A stretch of 64,000 nt of DNA from Nomia melanderi (taxonomy: Eukaryota; Arthropoda; Insecta; Hymenoptera; Halictidae), in contig NC_135000.1 of the NCBI RefSeq assembly GCF_051020985.1, forward strand, positions 2,480,001-2,544,000. Direction: 5' to 3'. The notes beneath the pieces were generated by a model, which had not been told where the DNA came from, did not search any database, and was given only the letters and a program-made list of their open reading frames with translations. How positions within the stretch are numbered: the first letter of the stretch is position 1; each line of letters starts with the position of its first letter. This document shows, in pieces, positions 11,726-23,645 of the stretch. The translations under genes and the position numbers were made by a program.

Positions 11726-13134
11726 ATTGACTTAAGAGTTGGTCCTCAACCAAGTGTAAATATTTATTTACCACTCTTCCACTTATGTCTACTTTAAAAA
11801 GTGCTCTGTTGCAATATTCTTCGTCCAGTGTTTCTTCTGATATGTTTTTAATATTAGACAACACGTTTCAGTTAAATAATTTGTGTCAGTACTCCACTGT
11901 ACTGACGATTTCCACGTGGAAACTTGAGGTTTCGAGTTAAAAAGTTTGCAACGTGTTTTCTTTGTAAACAGTCTCGTCAGTAATCTCACAGATCACGATC
12001 ATCTGCGCGTAAATAGAGGCCAATTCGCGGATCACTTGAAATAGGTTACCTTTGACGTTATAATCGTAATGGGGATTTAAAACTTCACGGGCAAACAGCT
12101 TACCACAAGTCGAGAATCTCTCATACAGATCTTTCGTTAGTCCATTCAGCAGATATTCACGAATGACACTAATTTTGACAGCGAACTTTTCATGACAGAA
12201 AACATAAGACTATGAAATACACTGAAACATTCCTATTCCCAGTGCTACCAAGTTTGCCTACCGCAGAACGGTTCAATTTTAACGTATAACGCTGCGAATC
12301 ATTCAATCATCTTCCTTTTGCGAAATCCCTACACTTTACTCCATTATGGCTCGTGCGAGAAAATCCGCATATTACATGTGGTTTCTGAACAAATACCATT
12401 GCAAAATGTCAATATTTGATACCATCCGAAGTACGCATGACTGTTTGTTAAATTAAAGGATAAACACACGGACGAACGACTACTTTATTAAAAATTACAC
12501 TTTTCACTGGCATCAGCACGTTGGAATACGACTGCATGCGCAAACTGGGGATTTCAAAGAAGGAAACATTGAAGTTCAAATCATTTAAAATACTTTCTTC
12601 ATTTATTGGTTATTTCATTATATTTTTATTTTGAAGAAATCTTTAACGGCCGTTCATAGATCTAATATTTTGTTGAGTATCCCTAGATGTAATTGCTTAT
12701 AACAAATAATATCCTTAAAAATGTGAGTGTATTTAGGTCTCTAGGGTCAAACACTAAGTGCATTCGTGATTTTGCTTCTGACCTGCTTTCAATTTTATTT
12801 GCTACAGTTTCTTCCTTAATTCAAGAAGTTCTCAACTACTTTTCCGTTCAATATAGACAACGACCTACGCAAGATACGCTACCGCTCGTTAATTACGTAA
12901 TACTACGATGGATGTAAAAGATGTAACCAAAAATTACTTGTTGATGAATGGAGCTTAAGATTCGTGACAGTCTCCGCCTCCCACCGACTATCACCGGGAA
13001 ACTCGATGCTGTTGTTGACATTTTAGACGCTAGAGATACACTTTGATTAGCATTCATGAACTGTTTAATGAAGTTTTGTAATCTTTTTAAATATACGTTT
13101 CAATAAAATCATCTAATACGTACAGCTCATCTAA
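11726..13134. promoter_or_regulatory. Shared upstream region between divergent UBE2J2 and TMEM98
   Basis: About 1.4 kb separates the two start codons, so both promoters should lie here. There is no TATA box or initiator that I can place with confidence. A splice acceptor-like TACGTACAG ends at about 13,124, just 10 bases before the TMEM98 start, suggesting that TMEM98 has at least one untranslated upstream exon. Short open frames in the region (for example 12,693-12,917) have no recognisable domain. Confidence 0.5.
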
Positions 13135-14037
13135 ATGATGAGTTCTCCTGTGTCCATAAGCAACACTGGGCCTACAGCAGGTGCTTCTGGTATGGAAACA
13201 GTGGTAGCTGTTGCACTTGGTGCACTTGCTGCTGTTTTCCTTGGTGCACTTTTAGTGTTGCTTGTTCTTTGTAAAAGACAACGGTGCTATTATGTAAGTT
13301 ATATGTTTCTGGTCATTATTGTACTAGAAGAAAGATATTGACACTCTTGAATCGTCTTCCAGAATCAAAAGGATTCTCCAGATTTAAGCTCAGATTTATT
13401 AGAAGGAGAAAACTTCTCTGGTTTAGGCTTAGATGCATGGGAAAGTGAAGAATGGTTAGCTGGTGCTGAAAGGTACAATGCGCTTATTAATATAAGGAAA
13501 CAAGATTTTGAATTGTAGGGGAATTAATTCTGAAATGATTAAATTGTATAAATACTATAGGTGGGTTGACGATGCTACTGGTCTAGCTCCCTTGTGTATT
13601 GCTGTATTACGATCATGTCATGCACTGGCTTCCAGTCTTACTGCTATTGCAGGAACAGTGAACAGTAACACAGTTCCACTTGAGATTGTAGATGTAAGTG
13701 ATTGTATGTTTTAATATGACGCTATAGTTTTGTACTGCATTATGAAGTTTCTATCTTTTAGGTTGCCAGACGAATCCCACCTCGTGTGGATGATGTGGTT
13801 AGAAGTTTGTATCCACCATTAGATGCCAGACTTCTGGAAGCTAGAGTAGCAGCATTAGTGTTAGCTGTTACACATTTAGCACTGGTTACAAAACACGGCG
13901 TATCAAAGAGCCATGCCAGGAAATTAGCATTTATTGATCAAGCGTTAAGCGATATGGATTCTCACTTATCAATTTTACGAAATGCCGCATTAGCGCAGGA
14001 GGTGGCATGCTCTGTTCCAGCTTCAACGCCAGTTTAA
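13135..14037 (+). CDS. TMEM98: Transmembrane protein 98 homologue
   Basis: Four coding exons: 13,135-13,293, 13,363-13,472, 13,561-13,693 and 13,762-14,037, with GT-AG introns and frame kept; the product is 225 aa, close to the 226 aa of human TMEM98. A single membrane segment at about residues 20-45 (METVVAVALGALAAVFLGAL) is followed by CKRQRC. An acidic stretch (DSPDLSSDLLEGENF, AWESEEW) leads to the conserved helical C-terminal domain (ATGLAPLCIAVLRSCHALA ... ARRIPPRVDDVVRSLYPPLD ... AVTHLALVTKH). In vertebrates the protein sits in the ER or plasma membrane and binds MYRF, restraining its self-cleavage; the insect role is inferred. Two Met codons start the frame (13,135 and 13,138), and either could be used. 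It lies head-to-head with UBE2J2 and tail-to-tail with ABCF2. Confidence 0.96.
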
Positions 14038-15012
14038 GTAGTATAATTTTCCTGACGCACAGTAATGTTTTTTCCGTATTTACAAACTTTATATCTCACA
14101 TATAGGTTTTGGGTCTAAACATTACATTATGTTAAAGATCTGAAAAGGTATACATATTACGAAACGTTATATTTTCTATACTTGTCTTTTATTATGTCAA
14201 GGTTCAAAACCTAACAGTGCACGTTCGAGTTCTCTACCGACAATATTATTTAGTGCTTTACATTTCATCTACTTATAATTATTATAAAAATGCATACATT
14301 ACTTTCACGACGTATTAAAAAATATTGTGAGATATACATATATATATATTTAAACATTTTTACAATGAAAGAACACCAGAGGTAATGTTTTGTGATATGG
14401 ATATACGCAGAGAATTTTAGTCTTCCATTGTTATGCTATATCAGAGTATTTATGTATACCTGAGATAAACAAAAATTCTATCTCGAGGACTATGTCATTG
14501 TCAATTGTATTAAGTATTTATAAGTGTTTGTACACATATATTTTGTACGACTATAAAGATCAAATTAATTTATAGATAAGTAGAACTTTATAATAAAGCT
14601 GAACCGTAAGAAAAATAAAAGTGGAGTATTCGAAGAGTTTCAATAATATTTAAACGTATTTTATTATCGTAATATTCTGTAGTAATCTATATATATATAT
14701 ATATGTATATATATATCCAATTGTATATATATATATATATTCAATTTATATTTCTCGCAATACATTATTGATATCGGATTCCCTAGATTATTTGCATAGC
14801 AAATGTGCTATGGATTAATCTTGCAGGTTGTCACAGAGTAATTCGCTTTATCATTTAAATAAATTAACTAATAATTCGCGAACACTGATAACGCTACACA
14901 GCAGCGCGGTGTCAGTGCCAGACACAAAGAAATGTCCAAAAAAGAGGAGTGAGGGGAAAGTTCCTATGGTAGAGGGAAAGTATACTGGAAAAAGAACGGG
15001 AGGTTGTGTACA
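14038..15012. other. 3' region between convergent TMEM98 and ABCF2
   Basis: Holds the 3' UTRs of both genes. AATAAA at 14,592-14,597 is a plausible TMEM98 poly(A) signal. On the other strand AATAAA (14,665-14,660) could serve ABCF2, which would make the two transcripts end within about 100 bp of each other. A TA dinucleotide run lies at about 14,685-14,745. Actual cleavage sites are inferred. Confidence 0.5.
14687..14742. repeat. (TA)n microsatellite
   Basis: Two runs of ATATATATATAT separated by a short unique piece. Found in the 3' region between TMEM98 and ABCF2. No function is suggested. Confidence 0.8.
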
Positions 15013-17315
15013 TTATTTGCTTCTGTGCAGCTCCTTTTGCCTCTTGCTGTTATCACTTAGAACTTTAGATTTAAGGTGTTCCTTATAATCTAAAATATTC
15101 CCACTCCACTTTGTGATGGTACCATTTTCACAAACCCAGATTTCCTCTGCTACCTAACGAATCAATATTAAAACATTAATCTTACTGTTCGAAACAGTCA
15201 TGTTCTTTGAACATTGCTATCGGGACGAACCTGATTAATCAATCTGAAATCGTGAGACACAAGCACCATTCCACCGTCGAAGTCGTTAATCGCATCAGCC
15301 AGTGCATCAATCGTTTCCATGTCCAAGTGATTTGTAGGTTCGTCGAGAAGTAGTAAATGAGGTACTTGCCAAGCTAGCCACGCGAACACAACTCTACAAC
15401 GTTGCCCGTCAGACAACTGCCGTATGGGACACACCTGTAAATGAAAACAGAGGTAACAATAACCTTTCTATCGCTTTGATGTTAAAACCGGTTTTGCGTA
15501 TTTTGTATATTTTAATCATACCTGCTGGCGACCGGTTAATCCATAACGACCTATGATTTTCCTCATTTCTTCGCGTTCCTTGACATCTGGGAAAGCCTTC
15601 ATCATGTAATCGAGAGGTGATATATCCAAATCCAGTAGTTCATGCAAATGCTGATGATATCTGGCTATTCGAAGGTGACTGTTCTTACGGATCATGCCAC
15701 TTGATGGGACCAACTATAATTTTGCATCAATATTATATAGCTGTTGTTTTTCTGATTTAAATTGATAATGGGATTCTGGTACTTACATCTCCGTATAAGA
15801 GTTTCAGGAGAGTACTCTTTCCAGCACCGTTTGGACCGACCAACGCTATTCTGGTGTCTAAGTCGATACCAAATTCTAAGTTTTTGTAAATCCAAGGCGA
15901 GTCCTCGTTGTATCGAAAGCTAACGTTTTGAACCATTATAACTGGGGGTGGGATAGTTCCACAGGAGGGGAAGTAGAAATTTAATACTTTGTCGTTGACA
16001 ACTTTTTCTGTGAGGCCTTGTGCTACCATTTTTGCCAAAGTCTTTTCTTTAGATTGTGCTTGTCTAGCCAGCTTGGCAGAGCCGTGACCAAACCGGGCAA
16101 TATAATTCTTCATGTGCGCAATTTGATCCTGCTCCCAATTATACTGTTTGGCTTGATTCTCTAGTAACTCCATCCTAATAAAAAATTAAAAAAAATATTT
16201 GTCAGTATATTCCGCTATCCGACAAAACGAAAATTGATGAATCGATCGCAATATCGTATTTAACGTACCTCGTCTTCACAAACGCTTCATAGTTTCCAGT
16301 ATAATACTTTAATTGTTTCTTATTAACGTGAATGATATTTGTACAAATGCCATTGAGGAAATCTTGTGAATGAGATATGATGACAAGAATTCTTTTATAT
16401 GTTTTCAACTCTTCTTCCAACCATACACAAGCATCCAAATCCAAGTGATTAGTAGGCTCGTCAAGTAACAATAAATGAGGCTTCACATACAATGCTCTGG
16501 CAAGAGCAATTCTCATTCGCCAACCTCCAGAGAAATCTTTGGTAGGTGTTTGTTGCATTTTAGCTGTGAAACCCAAACCATGTAAAATGTGAGCAGCACG
16601 AGCTTCTGCTGTATCAGCAGCCATATCCTCTAATCTCTCATAAACATCCATCAGCTGCTCCTGGGCATCTTCTTCCTCACACTCGACTAACTCTTCAGCA
16701 AGTTTCTCTAACCGAACACGCTCCTCATCCACCTCCATTACACACTCTAAAGCAGTTTTATTGCTGGCAGGCATCTCTCTTGTCAAGTGAAAGATATCAA
16801 TCTGATCAGGAATAGGAACTTCTCTGTTTCCAAGTACAGCTAATAAAGTAGACTTTCCAGACCCATTCAGACCAAGTAGACCATATCGTCTACCGCAATT
16901 CAACTCTAGCATAGTATCTTGCAACAGTTCACAGCCATGAAAAGTTATAGAAAAGTTAGATATCTTTATGTCACGGCTACGTGGATGCGAAGCCAATGAG
17001 CCTGTACATGAACGTGCTTCTGCATTGAGTCTGGCATCTGCCTCCAATTTCAGACACAAAGCCTCTATAAAAGAATCAATCAAAAATCCAATCAGGTCAA
17101 CTGTCCAAAATTCGTGAAACATTTTCAATTTTACCTTCAGCACTGATAGGGGTTCCATTGGTACCATTTTGAGTGACCCCTGAGCCAGGAGGGCTGCCCT
17201 CCTTGCCATCCTCTGTTTTTGTCTGATTAGGCTGAGCTGGTTTCTTCCCAGACTGTCTGGCCTTAGCAGCCTCCTTCTTTTTCTGCTGCTGCTTCTTCTT
17301 CGCGTCGGATGGCAT
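15013..17315 (-). CDS. ABCF2: ATP-binding cassette sub-family F member 2
   Basis: Six coding exons on the minus strand: 17,315-17,135, 17,064-16,269, 16,174-15,787, 15,713-15,522, 15,434-15,231 and 15,153-15,013. Joins are GT-AG and in frame; the product is 633 aa (human 623). It is a soluble twin-cassette ATPase without membrane segments; the yeast homologue Arb1 acts in ribosome biogenesis and the family in translation. A Lys-rich tail (MPSDAKKKQQQKKKEAAKAR) opens the protein. Cassette 1: Walker A GLNGSGKST at about 125-133, signature FSGGW at 238-242, Walker B LLLLDEPTNHLD at 258-269. Cassette 2: Walker A GPNGAGKST at about 439-447, signature LSDGQ at 526-530, Walker B LLLLDEPTNHLD at 546-557. 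The linker KNYIARFGHGSAKLARQAQS is the conserved ABCF segment. The exon 2 frame stays open upstream through the intron by chance; the start is set by the family-typical MPSD N-terminus. Confidence 0.97.
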
Positions 17316-18250
17316 TGTCGGATCTCTAGATGCTGCACAAGGGGGTACGCGTTACGTAAGCCGCAGGTTAGGAACACGATAGCACGTGTGTTCAGGGAAG
17401 AGATCGGTATGGCGTGAGTTCGAATTTGAAAATTCGAAAATCCTCTATTGCCGTAAACGGTGCGACGCACGAGCCAACCAAGGGGAGCAAGCGTGCCTGT
17501 GGGCGTGTGTGTGCGTGTGTGCACGCGTAGAGAGAGGGAGAGATAGAGGATAATAAAGTAGAGCGACAGGAAAGGCGAGACGAGGACAGAGAGAAAGGGT
17601 GCGAGGCAAAATAGAGTTCTACAACGATCCACGAATTTCAAAAAAAATTATCGACCCGACGATACGTTCGAATTTGAAATAATTAGGTCGCGTGTGGTTC
17701 GCGAACGTCGAAAACGAAAACCATTTGAGCTAGAGAGTTGATCGGAGGGGGAAAAAAGAGATGAAACAGCTTCAGTCAAGACAAAAGAAACCTCGTTTCC
17801 ACTCTGACGTTAAACCACCCCGAAATTATGAGATCCCGTGGATCACTCAACGCTCTGTTTTCACCCCCGACCAACGATTCAGAAGTAACTCGCAAAAATT
17901 ACCTAGTTGTCCGCCAAAAATCGAACGGTCCGTGCAACACGCGAACACACGTGTATGGATAAAGGCAAAGCCGTCAAAACGACAACGTTTCTCAACCGTT
18001 GCACAGATGGCGGCAGCTGTACAGTGGAAAATTTTGCGACAAACCTATGCGTAAAACTTAAAACGTTTTACATACAAATTTACGGTTACACAGAGGAATA
18101 AGAAAATTTAAGTTAGCGTCACGAGTTACGATTGATGCAGGAATAATTTAATATTGCGTAGAAATTTTAAAATTCATGGAGTATTTTGAATCCTTCAAAC
18201 TGAAAAGACGTTGAGGATAATGGCGGTGACGCCATTAATGACACCACGCC
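17316..18250. promoter_or_regulatory. ABCF2 upstream region, CpG-rich
   Basis: Immediately upstream of the ABCF2 start (which reads leftward) the sequence is rich in CpG and contains a GTGTGTGTGCGTGTG run near 17,500-17,530 and a GAGAGAGGGAGAGA stretch near 17,530. ATGGCGGCAGCTG near 18,007 and AATGGCGGTGACGCCATT near 18,221 are YY1/Pho-like cores. The promoter is presumably within the first few hundred bases; no start site can be placed. Confidence 0.45.
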
Positions 18251-19200
18251 GCGAATTTTGAGTTTATTGATCTGTTTTTACGATTACTTTTTACCATTTA
18301 CAAAGAAATATACACATCATTATCTTCGTTATAATGTATGTGTGTGTGTGACCTTTTTGTCAAATATGTGATGGAGAAATATGGAGAATTACAGTGCAAC
18401 TCGTGGATACAAATATGGATAAGGTTAAGCCATCTATGCAACTGTTTTCCCTCCACATTGATTCGCATTTCAAATATCTGTCGATGCTGTTTGGAAATCA
18501 ATGCTGCAACTGCTGTTGATTTTGTTAATATACTAAGAAAGAAAAAATAGTAAATTAATCGATAAACGTTTTGTGACGTTAAAAGGTTAAATGAAATAAA
18601 TTTTATTTCATTTTTAATAGGAGAATAACGGTCGTCAACGTTCGTTAGTAAAACACGTTACGTTTCTCTAATTTCTGAACACATCTTTGAAGTTCTACCA
18701 TTCATTATGCTGTAATGCTGACTCCAATATCAAAGTAAGCAAAAATTGTAACAATGACTCGTTTAGAGTACAATGGTCCAAGTGTTACTGCAAAACAACT
18801 ATTTGAATTGCGTTCAGTCTCATTGTAACATTTCCTCGTTAAGGTTTCAAGAGTGGATCGTATTCAAAGGTAACAAGAACAGAGGCTTTCCCATAGAAAC
18901 CATGAAACACATTTTCTCTAATATTAACTAAAGGAGCTAGAATTCAGCCAACCCTTCGTAAATTTGAATTCCGAATAATAGACACTCCCAAGTTGAATTT
19001 TATGTAATGGCGTAGGTTTCGCTTAACCGCAAATTCTAGATTAGATCTTGCCAAAAACTAAACATTATGTTCCATTTTTCTGATTCCCCCACCCTCTCAA
19101 ATAAAATCGAAAAAGTAGTTTTTAATTTTGTTAGACTTCTATGAATAAATAAGTGACATAACAGAGATCCCTCCCAAACGAATATCTTAACAAAAGGATT
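18251..19200. other. Intergenic AT-rich DNA, no gene seen
   Basis: Short open frames at 18,298-18,550 lie on opposite strands of one another and match nothing. No repeat is evident. Confidence 0.45.
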
Positions 19201-19625
19201 AATATTAACGAAATTCGAATGGTCTAAGATGATCTATGGCTTGCGCCAGAATCAACGTCTAAGAACACTTTTAATTACCCCAGTCTCAAACACATTGTTG
19301 TTACCAATTGCTTTCTCCCAACCCAAATTCAAAACATTTTTCCACAGTTTCTATTCTTCCCATAGCTTAGAATCTACTTAACCTAAACTTCTACGTTAAA
19401 CCTAACCTACATCCAAACAGCAATTTTATATCTTTTGCCAATTAGGCCCCTTAAACTAAAACTCAACAATTATTCTCTCAATTATTCCTTCAGGAATAAG
19501 TAAGTAACCCACCAAAGACCATTCCGAACTGAATCCCCAACAAAAGGACCCGTATCGCTGAAATCCGTGTAGCCTAAGATGACCTAGGGCTTGCGCTAGA
19601 ATTAACGCCTAGGAATGCGGGGTTA
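19201..19625. repeat. Diverged duplication with 350 bp spacing
   Basis: TCTAAGATGATCTATGGCTT (about 19,224) and its relative CCTAAGATGACCTAGGGCTT (about 19,574) are followed by matching GCG(C/T)(C/T)AGAAT(C/T)AACG(T/C)CTA blocks. Between them lies CCTAACCTA-rich sequence (19,380-19,415), as at 47.9-48.8 kb. Probably two surviving pieces of a decayed array. Confidence 0.5.
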
Positions 19626-20180
19626 CGCGGCGCGGGTTCGAACGGGCGAGCCGGTTAAAGAAGCGTGTTCTGATGAATGAACGAATGGATAAACGGCCCG
19701 GGGTAGGGGGCGGTTAAAAGAAGAGACGGACTTGCGCTCGTGCAGGTCCGAGGTCTGCCGGGTTCGGCGGGTGAGGGTAAAGACGGCGTAGCTGTGGAGG
19801 GGTTGGAACGAAGAAGCCTGAGGGTTGGAGAGGGGGGCTGTGGGAGGAGGTGGCGCTGGCTTAATTGCACCGCATCACAGAACGTAGTATTTCGTAGTAC
19901 GTGATGGTGGGGGTGTAATGCGTCCTCGTCCTCGTCGACGGCGTCGTTATTCGTATGTAAGCTGCACGCTCGCCGGCATCGACGTATGCGTACCAGTGAC
20001 GTAGCTAGGCCCGATCCACTAGGGGCGCCACCCCCTAATCGGAAAGATTGAAATTTTCCCTTTTACGGCGGCTCGCTTATCGATGATCGCACCGATGATT
20101 CCTTGGACGCTCGCGACTGGACAGATTGGGGCCAATCGAAGCGGTGATCCCACTTCGCGCAGCGGTTCTCAACGCGTTTT
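19626..20180. other. CpG-rich island, no gene seen
   Basis: A sharp rise in GC content with many CpGs. A minus-strand open frame at 19,655-19,870 is Pro/Ser/Leu-rich, as expected for random GC-rich DNA. AGCGGTTCTCAACGCG near 20,162 resembles a hAT end, but no partner end is visible. It may be a promoter or enhancer of an unseen gene. Confidence 0.4.
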
Positions 20181-22586
20181 AATCCTTGATGCTGGAACTA
20201 GTGGACGGCTCGAAATGACCCATTTTAAAATTTTTGTTCCGCTATTGTGGGAATTGCGATGATGTACGATTTTAAATAATTTTCTGTTTTAGTACTGGAA
20301 GTAATGGAATTGTTATAGTTACTTGTTTTAGAATTTTTATTTAGTGATTATTGAAATTATGAAAAGTCTTTTGTGGGGAATTAAGGTATTAGAGCAATAG
20401 GCTTTTCAAGTTGTAAACAATGTGCTTTGATTTTTTTGAGAGACATGTGACTTCAGTTGTTTGGTATTTGTAGTGTTAGTTACTGTAGATGTTACGCTAC
20501 TTGTACTGGGAGTTCTACAAACTGTTAATATTTTGTTAGAGTTATTTAGTTAATTTAGTAATTGAACATTAGATTCTTAATAAAACTTTTAATTGCAAAT
20601 AGGAGTGAATGAAAACTTGAGATGAATATTACATACATTTCAGTTCATCTATTACTAAATTAATTTATTCAATAATTTCTCAGAGAAGCACCTATACCTT
20701 TTCAATAATTACAAAATGAGAAAGTATTTCTAATATTTATACCATCTACTAAACTATTTCTATACCTAAAGAAACCTAATAAATTTAATAAGTTCTTTAG
20801 AACTCTGAATATTTCTTAAAAGAAGAATAATAATCAGTTTGAAACTCTTAATAACAACTCAATGTTGTCCTACTCGTCCAAACTTTCTACTTTCAAATAA
20901 AACATTCCTCCACACGTTTTTGTCTTACAACAGAACTCTAAAGCGACATATATAAATTCGCTTCATGCGACGGTAGAGCCAGAATTGTCCTTGAGGCAAA
21001 CGGTTAGAGTAAAATCGTAGTATGGAGCGATCGATTTAATTCCAAGTTTGTCTCTAAAGGTCGTGGTGTCGTGATCACATATTGAGTAAGGTGTTTTAGT
21101 ATTCTGGAAGGTGTCGCGCGGTGCTCCTAATTTTGGACCGTACACTCGGGCTGGCTTTTGTTAGCCGCTAGTAGGGGTCGGAATCGGTGGAGCGACGATA
21201 ATACGAACCAATCGGCAGGACGTACGACACCGACGTAATAATCGATCGATCGAGACGTTTGACACACTTTTCGAGACGGACAACGATTAATTTTCGACGA
21301 CGCAGAACGGCGAGATACGCGACTGGAGTCGCGATTTATGCGCGAGAATTGCTTCGTGCCAGAAATGAACCCCTGTATATGCATATGTGGGGCTGTGGTT
21401 GACCCCACGCTGCAATTAGCATGTTAATTAAAACCAAAATAAACAAAAACACAGGCAAATTAGCATACTTCGGTGACTTAAACATTTCTTTTTGTCAAAT
21501 TGCCATGGGTTTTTAGGGGATGTTGATGAAAGTATTAACTTTGTGGTTCATCAAACATACTTTATGTTTTCGTATTTTCTGGTACACCTATAAAACTACA
21601 ACAGATTCATAAAACTAAAACAATTTTTCAAATGATATAGCTTTTCATGTTCGTGTCCTTTTCCAGTAGCTTGTCTTCAATCAAGTATCATAAGTCTAAG
21701 AATACTAATTCCCTAAATTAGTTGTTATCATCGTTAATACTTAATCTATTATTATTAATAATTAACTGATTAACAACTCAAGTATGAGAAAATTTCAAAA
21801 ACGTCCAAAACCTCTAAACTATTAGCATTTCTCTTATGCCTCCAATTAAAATATAATTTTTGAACACTAGAACTATCGCATGGGCCAAAATAACCCATCC
21901 ATTTCTTTCTTCCAGTTATCGAAAAGATAACGCAAGCTTCTCCGAGAACTAGAAAAATTAATTCACCAATATACAAACTACATTACAAATCAATTGAATT
22001 CTCCATAGTTGCACTATCTAGATTCTACAGAGAAATTTCAAAAAATAATTTAACTGTTCGGTAGCTCTAGTGTTAGCTCCACGGATCCTAACCACATAAT
22101 ATCCTCTAAAACTCAAAACTGGAATGACAATTAAAAAGAAATGTTCAAAACAACCAGTCTCACATTTATTTCACAACTTCGAACGCCCCAAAGCTCTAGG
22201 CGACGTTAATCAAAAGTTGAAGTGAGCTATCGCGAAACTTCAAGCCAAACTGTGAGCCCATTCGAATGAACCGTATGCGTTTCCCGGTTCGTTTTCTTTG
22301 TTTCTTCGCGAAAAAGTCGCGATCAGCGTGTTTCCACCGATTTCGGGTTAACTCGCGTTGTTAATGCGATACACTACGTTCACCGGAGCTGGCGAGGAAT
22401 TAATAATTCCCGGTGTATACGTGGATCCCGGTCCTGCCACTCGACCCGGAGCACGACAGCTGCGATTGGACGGCATTTGAATGAACGCCATCCGGCATTC
22501 ACACCTTTTTTCAGCCCCTTTCCTTTCAGCCGCGAGCCCCCCCGTCCATCGTGGGACTACCGATGTACTCAAGGGTTACGACAGTG
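20181..22586. other. Intergenic DNA, CpG-richer at about 21,110-21,400 and 22,250-22,690
   Basis: No coding exon is recognised. AT-rich sequence surrounds two CpG-rich blocks. Short frames in them overlap on opposite strands. Confidence 0.4.
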
Positions 22587-22610
22587 ACACGCGAGCCTGC
22601 GCTCGCGTGT
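22587..22610. other. Perfect 10 bp hairpin with CTGC loop
   Basis: ACACGCGAGC (22,587-22,596), loop CTGC, then GCTCGCGTGT (22,601-22,610). The GC-rich stem sits in a CpG island just left of the first of three abutting MITEs. It is too short for a microRNA precursor. It could be a protein-binding palindrome or chance. Confidence 0.6.
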
Positions 22611-22694
22611 TGGTTCACGTCACGCACACGGCCGGCACGCAGGGCCGTCGAGATTTCCTCGAGAACCATGGCCATCGTAGTGTACTTGGATGAA

Positions 22695-22933
22695 TTAACC
22701 CTTTGCACTCCGAATTTCTTTTGCATTTTCTCCTCGATAACTCTGTATTATTACGATATTTTGTTTGAAATGCATTTTAAAAGATAGATAGTTTGTAGAG
22801 AGCAGTGTAAACGGTTCTTCTTACTAATAATATTGAAAATAACATAATAACGTAATCTATTTTAAAAACATCTTTACAAAGAAGCACACCTGTGAATAAA
22901 ACTGTTGTCGAGTCACGCTCGACAAAGGGTTAA
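22695..22933. mobile_element. piggyBac-style MITE, first of three abutting copies
   Basis: Starts TTAACCCTTTGCACTCCG and ends CTCGACAAAGGGTTAA, 239 bp including both TTAA sites. The early TTCTTTTGC block is shared with the copy at 45,211. The right TTAA (22,930-22,933) is also the left TTAA of the next element. There is no coding capacity. Confidence 0.8.
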
Positions 22934-23173
22934 CCCTTTGCACTCCAGAGGCGGCTCTCAGTCGCCAATCGACTTACACAGCGGAATTGTAAAGTTTCAT
23001 ATTAAATATCAAATTTTGTATAAAACGTCAATATATGAGACATCGAAAAAATAGGTTTATTCCTCAATGTATATGCGATTTCTCGTCAAGTCAATTTCAA
23101 GAAATGTGGTCTGTATCTGATTAGAGAATGTTGAATATTCCCGGTGAAAAATTTGCGATGTGCAAAGGGTTAA
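22930..23173. mobile_element. piggyBac-style MITE, second of three abutting copies
   Basis: Starts TTAACCCTTTGCACTCCAG and ends GATGTGCAAAGGGTTAA, 244 bp. The block CAGTCGCCA near its left end matches the inverted right end of the 45,211 element, so it appears to be the same family in the opposite orientation. It shares TTAA sites with both neighbours. Confidence 0.8.
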
Positions 23174-23412
23174 CCCTTCACACTCGATTTATTTTCAGCG
23201 TTATGGGGTGTAAACTTGTATTTATTTTTGGTAAATGAATTAAAGTAATTTACTGCGGTGGAATTCAACGTTATATTTATTTTGTTTATTATTATTCAAA
23301 TGAGAGATGGGCTTTTAGAATCTTTTAAAGTGTAGTACTGTTTGAAGTACCACGAATAAAGTGTAATAAAGTATTGTCTTCTGCAACACGATATACGAGT
23401 GCAAAGGATTAA
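23170..23412. mobile_element. piggyBac-style MITE, third of three abutting copies
   Basis: Starts TTAACCCTTCACACTCG and ends CGAGTGCAAAGGATTAA, 243 bp. The interior is homologous to the 7,221-7,429 copy (GTAAACTTGTATTTATTTTT and GGTGGAATTCAACG blocks). No transposase. Confidence 0.82.
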
Positions 23413-23645
23413 AAAATATACATTTAATGTTGGGTCATTTCATAAATCCCATTAATATTGGCTCATCCAATAAAATTAAGAAATCAAAATTTACGATTTT
23501 GGCAGAAATCCTTCAGTTAGTTCCGATAATCGAGTTTCTAACCAAGAGTCAGTACTTAGACGAATTAAAAAATATAAATTTAATATTAGGTCATCACATA
23601 AGCAATGCTGGTTTTTTTGTGTTAACTTCTGGTATAAAGAATTAA
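23413..23645 (+). mobile_element. Possible mariner-like end fragments
   Basis: ATGTTGGGTCATTTCATAAA near 23,426 and ATATTAGGTCATCACATAAG near 23,582, the latter followed by CAATGCTGGTTTTTTTGTG, resemble mariner-type terminal sequences (T(T/G)GGTCATCCCATAAGT...). There are two similar ends in the same orientation about 155 bp apart. The short open frame over them (23,427-23,645) is not a recognisable transposase. Assignment is tentative. Confidence 0.35.

Noticed and set aside
16202..17641. Single 479-codon ABCF2 frame as one exon
   Set aside because: The part upstream of 17,064 lacks family similarity, while the exon 1 sequence (MPSDAKKK...) lies in another frame and joins by a proper GT-AG intron.
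19636..19665. tRNA B-box-like GGTTCGAAC
   Set aside because: No matching A box or acceptor stem; it sits in a CpG island.
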